From: Moanibacter sp964542645
Lineage (GTDB): Bacteria > Verrucomicrobiota > Verrucomicrobiia > Opitutales > UBA2987
NCBI GenBank assembly: GCA_964542645.1
Contig: CAZIUG010000003.1
Location: 186,001 to 250,000 of the forward strand
Length of the DNA: 64,000 bases
Direction of reading: 5' to 3'
The notes beneath the pieces were generated by a model. The model was not told where the DNA came from. It saw only the letters and a list, made by a program, of their open reading frames with translations, and ran no database searches. The position numbers were made by a program, and so were the translations under genes. Numbering within the stretch: the first letter of the stretch is position 1; every line of letters begins with the position of its first letter. Shown here piece by piece: positions 19,452 to 28,418 of the stretch.

Positions 19452-20225
19452 TTAGAGACGTGCTTGGAGATTAGCTATTCTGTACATTGCGATGGCGGCG
19501 GATGCAGATGCATTGAGAGAGTTGATGTGGCCAGCTTGGGGGATCCGGACAATCTGATCGGCGGAGTCAAGAATGTATCTGCCCACCGATCGGTTTTCGC
19601 CACCGATGACGAGGAGGATTTTAGAATCTAAAGGAACTGACAATTGATTAAGATCGATATCGCCTTTGGTGTCGAGAGCGATGGTGTGGAAACCAAGTTT
19701 TTGAGCTGATCGTAGGTAGCGATTCGCGGTAGAGGCGTAACAGATCTGAAGATGTTCGGATGCCCCAGCTGAGGCCTTAACGACGGAAGGAAGAACGGGT
19801 GGTACACCCCTTGTAGGGAGAAGAACTCCAGAATAACCAAAGGCTTCGGTACTGCGGAGAATAGCTCCTACATTTTGCGGATCTTCAATATTGTCGAGAA
19901 GGATAAGATTGTTTTGGGCGAGCAGTCTTTCGAGAGGTACGTAAGGGTAGGGTCCGGTCTCGAGCACGATGCTTTGATGTTCTCTCTGGTTACAGAGCTG
20001 CTGGAGAAGGCCCCGTTCAGCCGACTCAATAGGGATCTTCTTTCGGTCTAAGAGTGCGCGGAGTTTTTTGAGCCGGGGATTTCGCGTTTTCGAATTGGCT
20101 ATATAGGCTCGATGGATTGGACGGCGGTTAGCACGGAGGGCTTCAAAAGCCGGATTGAGGCCATAGAGGAAGTTACCGGTATGATGTTTCAGGATAGGTG
20201 GTAAGCATCTGTTACCTGGACGCAT
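19452..20225 (-). CDS. SpoU/TrmH-family RNA 2'-O-ribose methyltransferase
   Basis: A SAM-dependent methyltransferase with the trefoil-knot (SPOUT) fold, 257 residues. An N-terminal substrate-binding domain (LYGLNPAFEAL, to about 90) precedes the catalytic domain. Motif 1 is NVGAILRSTEAFG, motif 2 is VIGGENRSVGRYI and motif 3 is IPQAGHINSLNAS. The layout is that of RlmB, which methylates G2251 of 23S rRNA, but TrmH-like tRNA targets cannot be excluded. Motif 2 reads GGEN and motif 3 LNAS where GSEG and LNVS are common, a moderate divergence. No operon partner is visible. Confidence 0.88.
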   Translation of the reverse strand: MRPGNRCLPPILKHHTGNFLYGLNPAFEALRANRRPIHRAYIANSKTRNPRLKKLRALLDRKKIPIESAERGLLQQLCNQREHQSIVLETGPYPYVPLERLLAQNNLILLDNIEDPQNVGAILRSTEAFGYSGVLLPTRGVPPVLPSVVKASAGASEHLQICYASTANRYLRSAQKLGFHTIALDTKGDIDLNQLSVPLDSKILLVIGGENRSVGRYILDSADQIVRIPQAGHINSLNASASAAIAMYRIANLQARL

Positions 20226-20458
20226 GTATAGATCTCTTAGATTGTGACACTGAAAAGATCCCTAAGTAGTTCTTTGAGAAAGTCCTTAGAGTCTGGACCC
20301 TACACAAACTTTATTTATGGCCTTTTTGGTCTAAAGTTGAAGCGGGATTAGGAACGAAATGCTAAAGGATTCTGCCACCTTAGGAATGGTTGGTTGTAAA
20401 AGTATAACTAGATATTTCGATGACTTTATGAATTGCCTGGGCAAGAAGGTTTTGTGGA

Positions 20459-20763
20459 CTACTTTTCCTGAGTTTTATTGCTAGCGGCAATAACTTTTTG
20501 CATTTCCTCGTAGTGACTAAATTCATCGGAGTGGATGCCGCAGCCACCAGTGAGGGAACGAACAACGGTAGAGTAGCGATAGATATCTGGCGCTTATGCT
20601 CATCTGGACTGTAGTCCGAGCCGGTGCTCCCTTTCTCAATACTTCCAAGGCGATTGATAACTCCTGCCGACACCAACATGGCCTCACTAAGCATGGTCTC
20701 TCCGCATGAGCCGTGTCCAACGATAGAAAAATGTCTTATATCTGAGGAATTATAGACTTTCAT
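20459..20763 (-). pseudogene. Remnant of an EF-G-like translation GTPase
   Basis: Only the two ends of an EF-G paralogue remain. The first 62 codons (MKVYNSSDIRHFSIVGHG to DEHKRQISI) match the N-terminal G domain, but the P-loop reads GHGSCGET, with Glu in place of the essential Lys. The frame then shifts, and another frame reads RYSTVVRSLTGG and DEFSHYEEMQKVI, the end of EF-G domain V, before a TAG stop at 20459-20461. About 600 codons are missing between the two parts. The uninterrupted first frame would give a 127-residue protein whose second half is out of frame. I read this as an internal deletion in a decaying gene; a functional EF-G must lie elsewhere. Confidence 0.8.
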
Positions 20764-21119
20764 CTATTTTAATGGTGGTTACGAATGTCCAGACACAGAA
20801 CGTTCGATACCTGAATCAGGTAGAATCTGGGGTTAGGTTAAATTGGCCGCCTCTGTTTCAATGCTATCATGACAGGGTTTAAAGCTGATAATAGAGGGCT
20901 CTATGAGGTGCTAGAAAGCACGTGGGAACAAGGATTGACTCTGAGATCATCGAAAGCAATTCCTTTCTGAAGAAAGCTGGTTGGATTAGGACTTATAAAA
21001 TCTGTTTGCTTTTAAAACGGGCACGTTCTATGCCTCCCCACTCACAATTCTCTGAATGGCCGGTTAAGAAAGCGGCTTGGTAGTTTTGCACACCTCGAAG
21101 AATGGGGGGAAATACGAAC
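20764..21119. other. Noncoding region upstream of rplY
   Basis: About 350 bases between the EF-G remnant and rplY, with no gene visible. A possible sigma-70 promoter for the rplY operon is TTGCTT (21006-21011), 17 bases, TATGCC (21029-21034). The stretch GGGGGGA at 21104-21110 is a strong ribosome binding site for the ATG at 21120. Confidence 0.5.
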
Positions 21120-21788
21120 ATGAAACAAAATACACTCTCAGCTGAGAACAGGACTGAGGCCGGGCGAGGGCCCAGCCGTCGCCTCCGTGCGGCAGGAAAA
21201 ATTCCCGCAGTTATATACGGAGTGTCGGGGACTCGAAGCTTGTCAATTGATGGATCTGGATTTCGTGCTTTGTGGACGAAATTGCGGGGAATTTCGGCAT
21301 TAATTGAGGTTGTCGAAGAGGGAAGGGAATCGGTTCAATCGCTCATTGAGGAAATACAGCGCGATCCGATTACGGATGAAGTCCTTCACGTTGATTTCAA
21401 GGAGATATCAGCCGATGTGGAGCTGCAGACCAGCATCGGCGTTCGAATTATTGGAGAAGCAGCTGGTGTGAAAAGTGAGGGAGCGTTTTTGGAAGTGCTT
21501 TCCCACGAAGTTGAAGTGCGCTGCCTGCCGAAAAACTTGCCCGAATTAATCATTGTCGATGTCTCCGAACTAGAGGTTGGAGACGCCATTCATATCGGCG
21601 ACTTGAAATCAATCGAAGGGGTCTTATTTACCGAAGATCGAGAAAAGATGATCGTTTCGTGCGTATTGCCTTCCCTGGTAGAAGAGGCAGAAGACGTGGA
21701 CGGGGAAGAATCGGAACTCGGCGAAGAAGAAACAGAAGGTCAAATCGGCGCAACTTCGGAAGAAAGTGGAGAGGAGAAGGGGGCGTAG
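21120..21788 (+). CDS. rplY: 50S ribosomal protein L25/Ctc
   Basis: The long (Ctc-type) L25 that binds 5S rRNA, 222 residues. An in-frame ATG at 21102 exists, but the purine run GGGGGGA just before 21120 marks the latter as the start. The N-terminal L25 domain includes GPSRRLRAAGKIPAVIYG and HVDFKEI. The TL5-type C-terminal beta domain has VEVRCLPKNLPELIIVDVS. The last 40 residues are a strongly acidic Glu-rich tail. It heads the cluster rplY-pth-rpsF-ssb-rplI-dnaB, with 211 bases before pth. Confidence 0.95.
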   Translation: MKQNTLSAENRTEAGRGPSRRLRAAGKIPAVIYGVSGTRSLSIDGSGFRALWTKLRGISALIEVVEEGRESVQSLIEEIQRDPITDEVLHVDFKEISADVELQTSIGVRIIGEAAGVKSEGAFLEVLSHEVEVRCLPKNLPELIIVDVSELEVGDAIHIGDLKSIEGVLFTEDREKMIVSCVLPSLVEEAEDVDGEESELGEEETEGQIGATSEESGEEKGA

Positions 21789-21999
21789 GAATTCAGAGGG
21801 AAGTTGCCTCGTGCTCTTATAGTGGGCTCTATCGGCAACTCTTTCCATTCCTGACTTTATACCCCAAGTATATGTCTCAGAAGTATTCTCCCACGGGTTT
21901 TGGCGAGGACTATTATTACGAGATTACTGTGCAATTCAAAACTCCAATAGTAATCGGACAAAAAGGTACAGCTCTACTCACCTTTTAGAGGAAGTTCCA

Positions 22000-22596
22000 T
22001 TGATTTCGGTTTCAGTTATTGTGGGACTTGGGAACCCGGGTCTGAGATACCGTTCGACCCGACACAACATTGGTTTTCGAGTGATTGAGGAATTCGGGAA
22101 ACGGCATTCGGTCCGGTGGCGAAGGAATAAGGATTTTGAGGCTCGCAAGGCGGAATTGGTGATGGATTCATCCAGGATATTTCTGTTTAAACCAATGACA
22201 TATATGAATGATAGTGGTCGCTCCCTAGGCGCGATTATAAGATACTTTGGATATAGAGTTGATTCGGTAGTGGTTGTCTACGACGATGTGAATATAGAAC
22301 TAGGGGATGCCAAAATTTCGGTTTCTGGTAGCGCTGGGGGACACAATGGGATCGAGAATATTCTGGCTCATATCGGAGATGGATTCCTTCGGTTCCGAAT
22401 AGGGATCGGCCCAAAGGAACCCAAGGAGATGGCAATCAAGGATTTTGTCCTCGGAAAATTCACACGAAATGAACAGACTCTTGTTAATAAAAAGATGGAG
22501 AATTTTCAGGAGGGGCTGCAGCTCCTTGTTGACAGTGGGCCAGTCGTGGCCATGAATCAGATAAACAGGCGAACGAAAAAAGGGATTAACGGGTAA
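22000..22596 (+). CDS. pth: Peptidyl-tRNA hydrolase
   Basis: Releases tRNA from prematurely dropped peptidyl-tRNA. It has 198 residues, full length. The TTG start at 22000 is supported by AGAGGAAG five bases upstream. The signature GLGNPG and TRHNIGF give catalytic H22 with N12; KPMTYMN gives N70, YDD gives D95, and GGHNGI gives N116, all at their expected positions. The stop overlaps the rpsF start by one base (TAATG), so the two are translationally linked. Confidence 0.97.
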   Translation: MISVSVIVGLGNPGLRYRSTRHNIGFRVIEEFGKRHSVRWRRNKDFEARKAELVMDSSRIFLFKPMTYMNDSGRSLGAIIRYFGYRVDSVVVVYDDVNIELGDAKISVSGSAGGHNGIENILAHIGDGFLRFRIGIGPKEPKEMAIKDFVLGKFTRNEQTLVNKKMENFQEGLQLLVDSGPVVAMNQINRRTKKGING

Positions 22597-22904
22597 TGAA
22601 CGAAATTCTGGATAAACGAAAATATCGTGCCTCCTTCATTCTTGACTCCAGAGGAATTGAGACGCCCGTGGAGACACAGATTGAGCATCTTACTAAAGTC
22701 CTTGAGTCAGTTGGGGGTGAAGTTGAGAAAGTGGAGAATCTAGGGAAAAAGGACTTTTCTAGGGTAACCGAGCACGGCCATGAAGGAGATGTTTACCTCC
22801 ACATTCATTTTGAGGGTCCTCCGACCGCGACCAGGGAACTTCAGGAAAGCCTTCGTCTTGATAAGGGAGTTAAGAGGGTATATGTGGAAAGAGGTGGAGT
22901 TTAG
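22596..22904 (+). CDS. rpsF: 30S ribosomal protein bS6
   Basis: bS6 of the small subunit, 102 residues, with the typical ferredoxin-like alternation: an opening strand RASFILDSR, the helix with QIEHLTKVLESVGGEVEKVENLG, and closing strands YLHIHFEG and VKRVYVERG. It normally binds 16S rRNA together with bS18. Its neighbour ssb follows after 93 bases, but rpsR, the bS18 gene usually next in this cluster, is not here. Confidence 0.93.
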   Translation: MNEILDKRKYRASFILDSRGIETPVETQIEHLTKVLESVGGEVEKVENLGKKDFSRVTEHGHEGDVYLHIHFEGPPTATRELQESLRLDKGVKRVYVERGGV

Positions 22905-22997
22905 GAACCCATTTGATTTTTTGTTTCCGCACATCTGCGTCTCGAGAATTTTTTTATAGCAATTTCACATACGAAGGCAAATTGAGATCTATCGGGT

Positions 22998-23465
22998 ATG
23001 GCCTCTTTTAATAAAGTAATTTTGATGGGCAATTTGACGCGGGATCCGGAGCTTCGGGTTACTCCTAGTGGCACCGCGATCTGTAAGATGGGACTGGCAA
23101 CATCCCGAACATACACGACCCAGGATGGAAGCCAGAGGGAAGAAACCACTTTTGTTGATGTCGATGCTTTTGGCAAACAGGCGGAGGTAATCTCTAAGTA
23201 CATGGCTAAGGGCCGACCCATTTTGGTGGAAGGAAGGTTGCGGTTTGATCAGTGGGAAACTAACACGGGAGAAAAAAGGAGCAAACTGGGTGTTGTGTTG
23301 GAGACCTTTAGATTTGTTGGACCGAGGAACACCCAAGAAACCGGGACGTCTTCTTCTCCTACCCCTTACACTGAAGATAATTCACCGCCGCCCAGGGAGG
23401 AGCCGCAATCTGGCAAACCGGATAAGGAAGAGAATTTTGACGATGAAGACGACGTACCGTTCTAG
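22998..23465 (+). CDS. ssb: Single-stranded DNA-binding protein
   Basis: SSB of 155 residues. The N-terminal OB-fold (about 1-108) shows MASFNKVILMGNLTRDPELR, then TFVDVDAFGKQAEVISKYM and RLRFDQWE. A proline- and acid-rich linker leads to the acidic tip DDEDDVPF, which binds partner proteins such as DNA repair and replication factors. It lies between rpsF and rplI, the common arrangement, with only 18 bases to rplI. Confidence 0.96.
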   Translation: MASFNKVILMGNLTRDPELRVTPSGTAICKMGLATSRTYTTQDGSQREETTFVDVDAFGKQAEVISKYMAKGRPILVEGRLRFDQWETNTGEKRSKLGVVLETFRFVGPRNTQETGTSSSPTPYTEDNSPPPREEPQSGKPDKEENFDDEDDVPF

Positions 23466-23483
23466 GCCAAAGAAGGAGTAAAG

Positions 23484-23966
23484 ATGGCAACAGAAGACAT
23501 ATTACTTTTACAACCAATCAAGGGATTAGGAGAGGAAGGCGAGCAGATCCGGGTCAGGGCCGGATATGCTCGTAACTATCTTCTTCCTAGAAAATTGGCG
23601 ATTCCGCCGACAGATTCAAACCGAAAACAGATTGAGTCACTACGGCGAGCACGAGACGAACGGCTTTCCAAAGAGCTGTCAGCAGCTGAGCAGCTGGCGG
23701 ATCGATTGAAAGCGGTTCGAATAGCAATTCCAGTAAAAACAGGTCCAGGAGGGAAAGTTTTTGGATCGGTGACTGCTATGGATTTGCAAAAGCGATTAGC
23801 TGAGGAGGAGATAGGACTAAACAGGAAGCAGTTCACTCTTTATAATCCGGTGAAAAGTTTAGGCCAACATTCGACCAAGATCCGAGTTCATCCCGAAATT
23901 ACAGTCGACTTTGAATTCGAAGTTGTTTCAGAAAATCTAATTGAGGAGGATTCTCTCGAACGTTGA
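23484..23966 (+). CDS. rplI: 50S ribosomal protein bL9
   Basis: bL9, 160 residues. The N-terminal rRNA-binding domain (1-50) has the family signature with IKGLGEEGEQIRVRAGYARNYLLP. A long connecting helix (about 45-80) and the C-terminal RNA-binding domain follow, with GKVFGSVTAMDLQ. AAGGAG before the ATG is a strong ribosome binding site. It is placed between ssb and dnaB as in many bacteria. Confidence 0.96.
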   Translation: MATEDILLLQPIKGLGEEGEQIRVRAGYARNYLLPRKLAIPPTDSNRKQIESLRRARDERLSKELSAAEQLADRLKAVRIAIPVKTGPGGKVFGSVTAMDLQKRLAEEEIGLNRKQFTLYNPVKSLGQHSTKIRVHPEITVDFEFEVVSENLIEEDSLER

Positions 23967-24039
23967 ATTTCGGATCAATATGGCGCTCTAATTCTCGAAT
24001 AGTCCTCCGGAAACCGATTCCTGGGGTCTGTGCTGATGG

Positions 24040-25479
24040 GTGCTAGTTGGAAAGAATAGTAAGGTGGCAACCCGCGCAAAAGAGAAAAAAAGTGGCATTG
24101 GGACCGAGAACAGGGATATACGGTCGCCCTTATTGGAGCGGTCCACTCCCAACAACATTGAGGCAGAAGAGGGTCTATTAGCATGTTGTATATTCGACGG
24201 GGGACAGGAGACGATGGCTCTCTGCTTGGAAACAGGTTTGCGGCCTGAATATTTCTTTAAGCCGACCCATCAGATTCTTTTCAGGCTTCTCATAGAACTT
24301 TTCGATGAGAGATCGGAGATAGATGAAATCATTTTAGCCGATCGACTACAGCGCCATAATTTGCTCGACGAAGTGGGGGGTTATAGTGCCATTACTCGTC
24401 TCACTAACCGCATCGAAACAACGGCACATGCACGCCATTGGCTGGAGATAGTGAGGGAAAAATGTCTTCTTCGGCGATTGATTGGGACTTCGACTGAAAT
24501 TGTCGATCAATGCCATAATGGCCAGACGAGTCTTAATGAATTACTGGAGTCGGCAGAAGAGGAGATCTTCAAGATCAGTCAGGATCGTATTTCTGATTCC
24601 GCGCGGCCTATCAAGGAATCGATCGAATCGGCGAGCGGGCTGATTAACAAGTTGATTGAAGGGCGGGCCGAATTAACCGGAGTGCCGACGGGATTTATCG
24701 ACCTCGACCGTATGACCTTCGGGTTGCATGTCCAAGAGATGATCGTGTTGGCCGCACGCCCTTCTTTGGGGAAAACTTCATTAGCTCTCAATATTGCCGA
24801 GTCCGCTGTCCTTCCTGATGGGGAGAAAAAGGCTTCGACCCCGACTCTTTTTTTTAGTTTGGAGATGAGTGCGGACCAGCTCGCCTTTCGGCTACTCTGC
24901 AGTCGAGCGAGAGTGAATTCTACCAGCATTAGGGAAGGGTTCCCTCCAAAAGGGGCTCAGCAGTCATTGGCTCAGGCAGCCAAGGAATTGAAAGGGGTCC
25001 CGCTGTGGATCGATGATTCTGGACAATTGACGATTTTAGAGATGAGGGCCAAAGCCAGACGAATGGCAGCCAAAACGGATTTAGGATTGGTCGTTATCGA
25101 TTATTTACAGCTTATTACGGGTTCTGATCCGAGAGTGGGCCGGGAGCAACAGATTTCGGAAATCTCTCGTGGGGTCAAAGCGATGGCGAAGGAACTGAAT
25201 CTTCCCGTCCTGGTTTTAAGCCAGTTGAATCGGGACACGGAAAGAGAGAAACGTAGGCCGCGCCTTTCCGATCTACGCGAATCGGGTTCAATTGAACAAG
25301 ATGCAGATGTCGTAATGCTACTTTCTAGAGTAGACGATCAAGAGGAGGGCGACAGTGCCACTTCTCAACAGGTCGAATTAACTATTGCCAAGCAACGCAA
25401 CGGACCCATAGGAACTACGACTTTGTCTTTCATTCCGGAATTGACTCGGTTTGAAAATCACTCCGGTCAGTCAATCTGA
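24040..25479 (+). CDS. dnaB: Replicative DNA helicase
   Basis: The hexameric 5'-3' helicase of the replication fork, 479 residues. The N-terminal domain starts at PNNIEAEEGLL (about 37) and runs to about 140. The RecA-like domain has Walker A ARPSLGKTS with K245, FFSLEMSADQL, Walker B LVVIDYLQL, SQLNRD and the arginine-finger region DLRESGSIEQDAD. The start is uncertain: GTG at 24040 is the first available, and another GTG at 24064 is possible; neither has a clear ribosome binding site. bamA follows after four bases. Confidence 0.95.
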   Translation: MLVGKNSKVATRAKEKKSGIGTENRDIRSPLLERSTPNNIEAEEGLLACCIFDGGQETMALCLETGLRPEYFFKPTHQILFRLLIELFDERSEIDEIILADRLQRHNLLDEVGGYSAITRLTNRIETTAHARHWLEIVREKCLLRRLIGTSTEIVDQCHNGQTSLNELLESAEEEIFKISQDRISDSARPIKESIESASGLINKLIEGRAELTGVPTGFIDLDRMTFGLHVQEMIVLAARPSLGKTSLALNIAESAVLPDGEKKASTPTLFFSLEMSADQLAFRLLCSRARVNSTSIREGFPPKGAQQSLAQAAKELKGVPLWIDDSGQLTILEMRAKARRMAAKTDLGLVVIDYLQLITGSDPRVGREQQISEISRGVKAMAKELNLPVLVLSQLNRDTEREKRRPRLSDLRESGSIEQDADVVMLLSRVDDQEEGDSATSQQVELTIAKQRNGPIGTTTLSFIPELTRFENHSGQSI

Positions 25480-25483
25480 TCAA

Positions 25484-27796
25484 ATGGCCAAACGTATTGT
25501 AGCCGCTTTTTTCTATCTGCTAGGATCTTGCTGCCTAGCCCTTCCTCTCTCTGCACAGGAAGAGGGCGAGGTTGTGGAGGAAGTTGAAATCCTATTCAAA
25601 GGTGCGCGCAATGTAAGCGATGAAGCGATCATGGTGCATATTCAGATCAGGGAAGGCATGAGGTACGATCAGAATTTGGTGGATCGTTCTGTTCGATCTC
25701 TTTATCGGACCGGTCTTTTCGAGACTGTGGAAGCTCAACACGAGGAGATTAGTGAGACCGAGGTAAAAGTAATCTTTGAAGTCCTGTCGAAATATCGCGT
25801 GGGTCAGATTCTCATTAGAGGAGTGAAAAAGGCCCGAGCGAGGCGTTTGCATCAGAAGCTGGAAACAGTTCGTAACGGTGTACTGGATGAGAAAAAGGTC
25901 AAAAACGATCGTGACGAGCTTTACGAGGATTATCGTGATAAGGGATATCTGAATGCTGATGTTGACTACAAAATCGAGTACGACATTCCCGACGCAGGAT
26001 ATGGTCGGGTGACTTACATTATTGATGAAGGGAGCAGGCGAAAAATACGGGCAGTCCAATTTGAGGGCAACTATGGTGTGAAATCGAAGTTGCTGAGAAA
26101 GGAGATGAAAACAAAAAAGCATAATTTCATCTCTTGGCTCATGGGTAGCAGCAAATTCAAGGAGATTACTTTCCAGGAGGATCTGGATAAGCTTCGACGT
26201 TTTTACAAAAATGAAGGCTATCTAGATATCAAAATAGACGAAGCCGATATTTCCCTTGAGTTCCCCAAAAAAAAGGCAATCGAGATCCACATCAAACTGA
26301 CGGAAGGTCGTCGTTACCAAGTGGGTGATATCTCGATTAGTGGGAATGCCCTATTCACTGAGCGAGATTTGCTAAGTGTGATGGGACTTAGTTCAGGGGA
26401 TGTCTTTTCTCCGGAAAAGCTGGATGAGAGCCGCGAGGGGCTGGCGGATTTCTATGGACTGATCGGATATCTGGATACCTTTATCAGGGCTGAAAGGACT
26501 CCTAACTTGGAAACTGGGGATATCGATATCCATTTCAACGTCGACGAGGGAGAGAGAGTCTATGTCGAATCGATCAATATTGAAGGCAATACGAAGACCA
26601 AAAGTATCGTGATCTTGAGGGAGCTAGCGCTTGCTCCGGGCCAGGTTTTCAACTTAGTGAGGATGAAGAACAGCGAGGCTCGCCTCAAGAATACGCGTTT
26701 CTTCGAAGATGTGAATCTGAGCCCAGAGAGCACCAACATACCAGGGAGGCGCAACCTCAAGATAGCAGTGCGGGAAGGACGTACCGGCCAATTCCAATTC
26801 GGGGCAGGGTTTGGTTCGGTTCGAGGCGCGGTTTTCTTTACCGAGTTTTCGCAATCGAATTTTGATTTGTTCAACTGGCGATCGGTTTTTCAGGGTGATG
26901 GACAGAAGTTCCGTCTTCGTTTCTCTGTCGGTTCAAGGTCAACTAGCATAATTATGGCCTATGAGGAGCCTTGGCTCTTTGAGCAACGACTCTCCCTCGG
27001 TGTTACCGTCTTCCGATCAGAAACGGAGTACCAGAGTTCTATTTATGACGAACGACGGACCGGCTTTGAAGTTGCTTTGCGCAAGCGGCTATTCCGCCTC
27101 TGGGATGGTACTGTAGCCTATCGACTGGAAAGAGCGGAGCTTTTCAATATTATGCCGGATGCTCCTGATTTTATCCAAGAAACTGGGAATTTCGTATCTT
27201 CAAAGATCACCTTTGCTTTCTTGAGAGACACGCGTAACAGTATCATCTATACGACCACGGGGAACCGATTTCTATTCACAACAGAGTACGCCGGTGTTGG
27301 AGGTGATGTGGATTACGTGCTCCTTGAGACGCGCTACGCGCACTTTATACCCACATTTAAGTTGGGAAATCAAAGTATTGCCATTCTGGGCCGGATTGGG
27401 ACGATAATTGAGACCGGAGATTCTCCGGTGCCATTTGTGGATCGATTCTACCTTGGAGGTCCCGAATCTCTACGTGGGTTCGAATTTCGTGATGTGGGCC
27501 CGAAGGAAGATAAGTATCGAGAACCAATCGGAGGGAACTCATATGGGTTTGCAAGTGTCGAGTACACGTACGAAGTGGCAGAATCTTTGAGGTTGGCAGT
27601 ATTCTATGATTGGGGATTTATTAATAAAGCCACGGCAAATTTCAATACGAGCCGAGCTAATTCTAATTTTGGGGTTGGTGTACGAATCATGATGATGAAC
27701 AATCCAATGCGGCTTGATTTAGGAATCCCGTTGACGAGCGACGAATTTAACGACAAAGGAAAACAGTTCAATTTTGCCTTTGGCTCCCGATTTTAG
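25484..27796 (+). CDS. bamA: Outer-membrane protein assembly factor BamA
   Basis: The core of the BAM machine that folds beta-barrel proteins into the outer membrane. The ATG at 25484 is chosen because it begins a signal peptide, MAKRIVAAFFYLLGS, with likely cleavage after LSA near residue 24. The mature part has five POTRA repeats (about 30-430) and a 16-strand Bac_surface_Ag barrel (about 450-770). Barrel motifs include FYLGGPESLRGFEFRDVGP (the VRGF-type loop) and a C-terminal phenylalanine. At 770 residues it is of normal length. It starts four bases after dnaB and is followed by ompH and lpxD, the classical envelope cluster. Confidence 0.96.
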   Translation: MAKRIVAAFFYLLGSCCLALPLSAQEEGEVVEEVEILFKGARNVSDEAIMVHIQIREGMRYDQNLVDRSVRSLYRTGLFETVEAQHEEISETEVKVIFEVLSKYRVGQILIRGVKKARARRLHQKLETVRNGVLDEKKVKNDRDELYEDYRDKGYLNADVDYKIEYDIPDAGYGRVTYIIDEGSRRKIRAVQFEGNYGVKSKLLRKEMKTKKHNFISWLMGSSKFKEITFQEDLDKLRRFYKNEGYLDIKIDEADISLEFPKKKAIEIHIKLTEGRRYQVGDISISGNALFTERDLLSVMGLSSGDVFSPEKLDESREGLADFYGLIGYLDTFIRAERTPNLETGDIDIHFNVDEGERVYVESINIEGNTKTKSIVILRELALAPGQVFNLVRMKNSEARLKNTRFFEDVNLSPESTNIPGRRNLKIAVREGRTGQFQFGAGFGSVRGAVFFTEFSQSNFDLFNWRSVFQGDGQKFRLRFSVGSRSTSIIMAYEEPWLFEQRLSLGVTVFRSETEYQSSIYDERRTGFEVALRKRLFRLWDGTVAYRLERAELFNIMPDAPDFIQETGNFVSSKITFAFLRDTRNSIIYTTTGNRFLFTTEYAGVGGDVDYVLLETRYAHFIPTFKLGNQSIAILGRIGTIIETGDSPVPFVDRFYLGGPESLRGFEFRDVGPKEDKYREPIGGNSYGFASVEYTYEVAESLRLAVFYDWGFINKATANFNTSRANSNFGVGVRIMMMNNPMRLDLGIPLTSDEFNDKGKQFNFAFGSRF

Positions 27797-27839
27797 CCTT
27801 TAGGCAGGAAGAAAATAACATCCCTAATTCTTGGTGAAA

Positions 27840-28418
27840 ATGAAAAAAGCAATTGTTTATTTAGCAGCAGTTACGGTCCTGATGCCCATTCTTAAGGGGC
27901 AGGAGGTTAATATTGCGACGGTTGATATGACCCGCCTTTATACGGAGTACTACAAAACGAAAGAGGCCAACGATAAGATCCAGGATAGTATCGAACAGGC
28001 GCGGATCGAAGCTGAAGAGTTGGTCCAAGAAGGGCAGGACCTAGTGGAAGAGTACAATGAGATATTGGAGAGAGCTAAAAACCCAGCCTTGACTGAGGAG
28101 GCCCAAATTAAGGCTCAGCAAGATGCAGAGGATCAATTAAGAGTAATCCAGGAGAAGCAACAGGAACTGGATCAGTTCAGAGTCGCGACCCAAAGATCTC
28201 TCCAACAGCGGCAGCAGACGTATCGGGATCTCTTTATGGATGAGATCAAGAGCATGGCCTTGGACGTGGCGAGGGAGGAAAATAGCAATCTTTTGCTCGA
28301 TACTTCTGGAGAGACCGCGGTAGGTATTCCGAGTATTCTTTACTCTAACGCTGATTGGGATATCACGGAAGAGGTTCTGAGCCGTATCAATGAGGAAGCG
28401 CCGGAGGACGAAGGCTGA
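27840..28418 (+). CDS. skp: OmpH/Skp-family periplasmic chaperone
   Basis: A periplasmic holdase for unfolded outer-membrane proteins. The ATG at 27840 begins a signal peptide (MKKAIVYLAAVTVL, cleavage near KGQ). Upstream in-frame TTG and GTG codons would add three residues. The mature protein has a short strand NIATVDMTRLYTEY, a long coiled-coil of Glu/Gln-rich helices (about 45-140), and a return strand NLLLDTSG. Its 192 residues are slightly above the usual length. It is located between bamA and lpxD and directly abuts lpxD. Confidence 0.92.
   Translation: MKKAIVYLAAVTVLMPILKGQEVNIATVDMTRLYTEYYKTKEANDKIQDSIEQARIEAEELVQEGQDLVEEYNEILERAKNPALTEEAQIKAQQDAEDQLRVIQEKQQELDQFRVATQRSLQQRQQTYRDLFMDEIKSMALDVAREENSNLLLDTSGETAVGIPSILYSNADWDITEEVLSRINEEAPEDEG

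Noticed and set aside
20380..20458. Extension of the EF-G-like frame to 127 residues
   Set aside because: After residue 62 the frame no longer matches EF-G, while another frame does and ends in a stop at 20459-20461; the extra residues are out-of-frame sequence.
21659..21988. Arg-rich 109-residue open frame over the end of rplY
   Set aside because: It is the shifted reading of the Glu-rich L25 tail; GAA/GAG repeats read as Arg/Gly codons in that frame, and the gap after rplY has no other coding sign.
25592..26122. 176-residue antisense frame inside bamA
   Set aside because: No start signal or similarity; it is the complement of a well-supported bamA.
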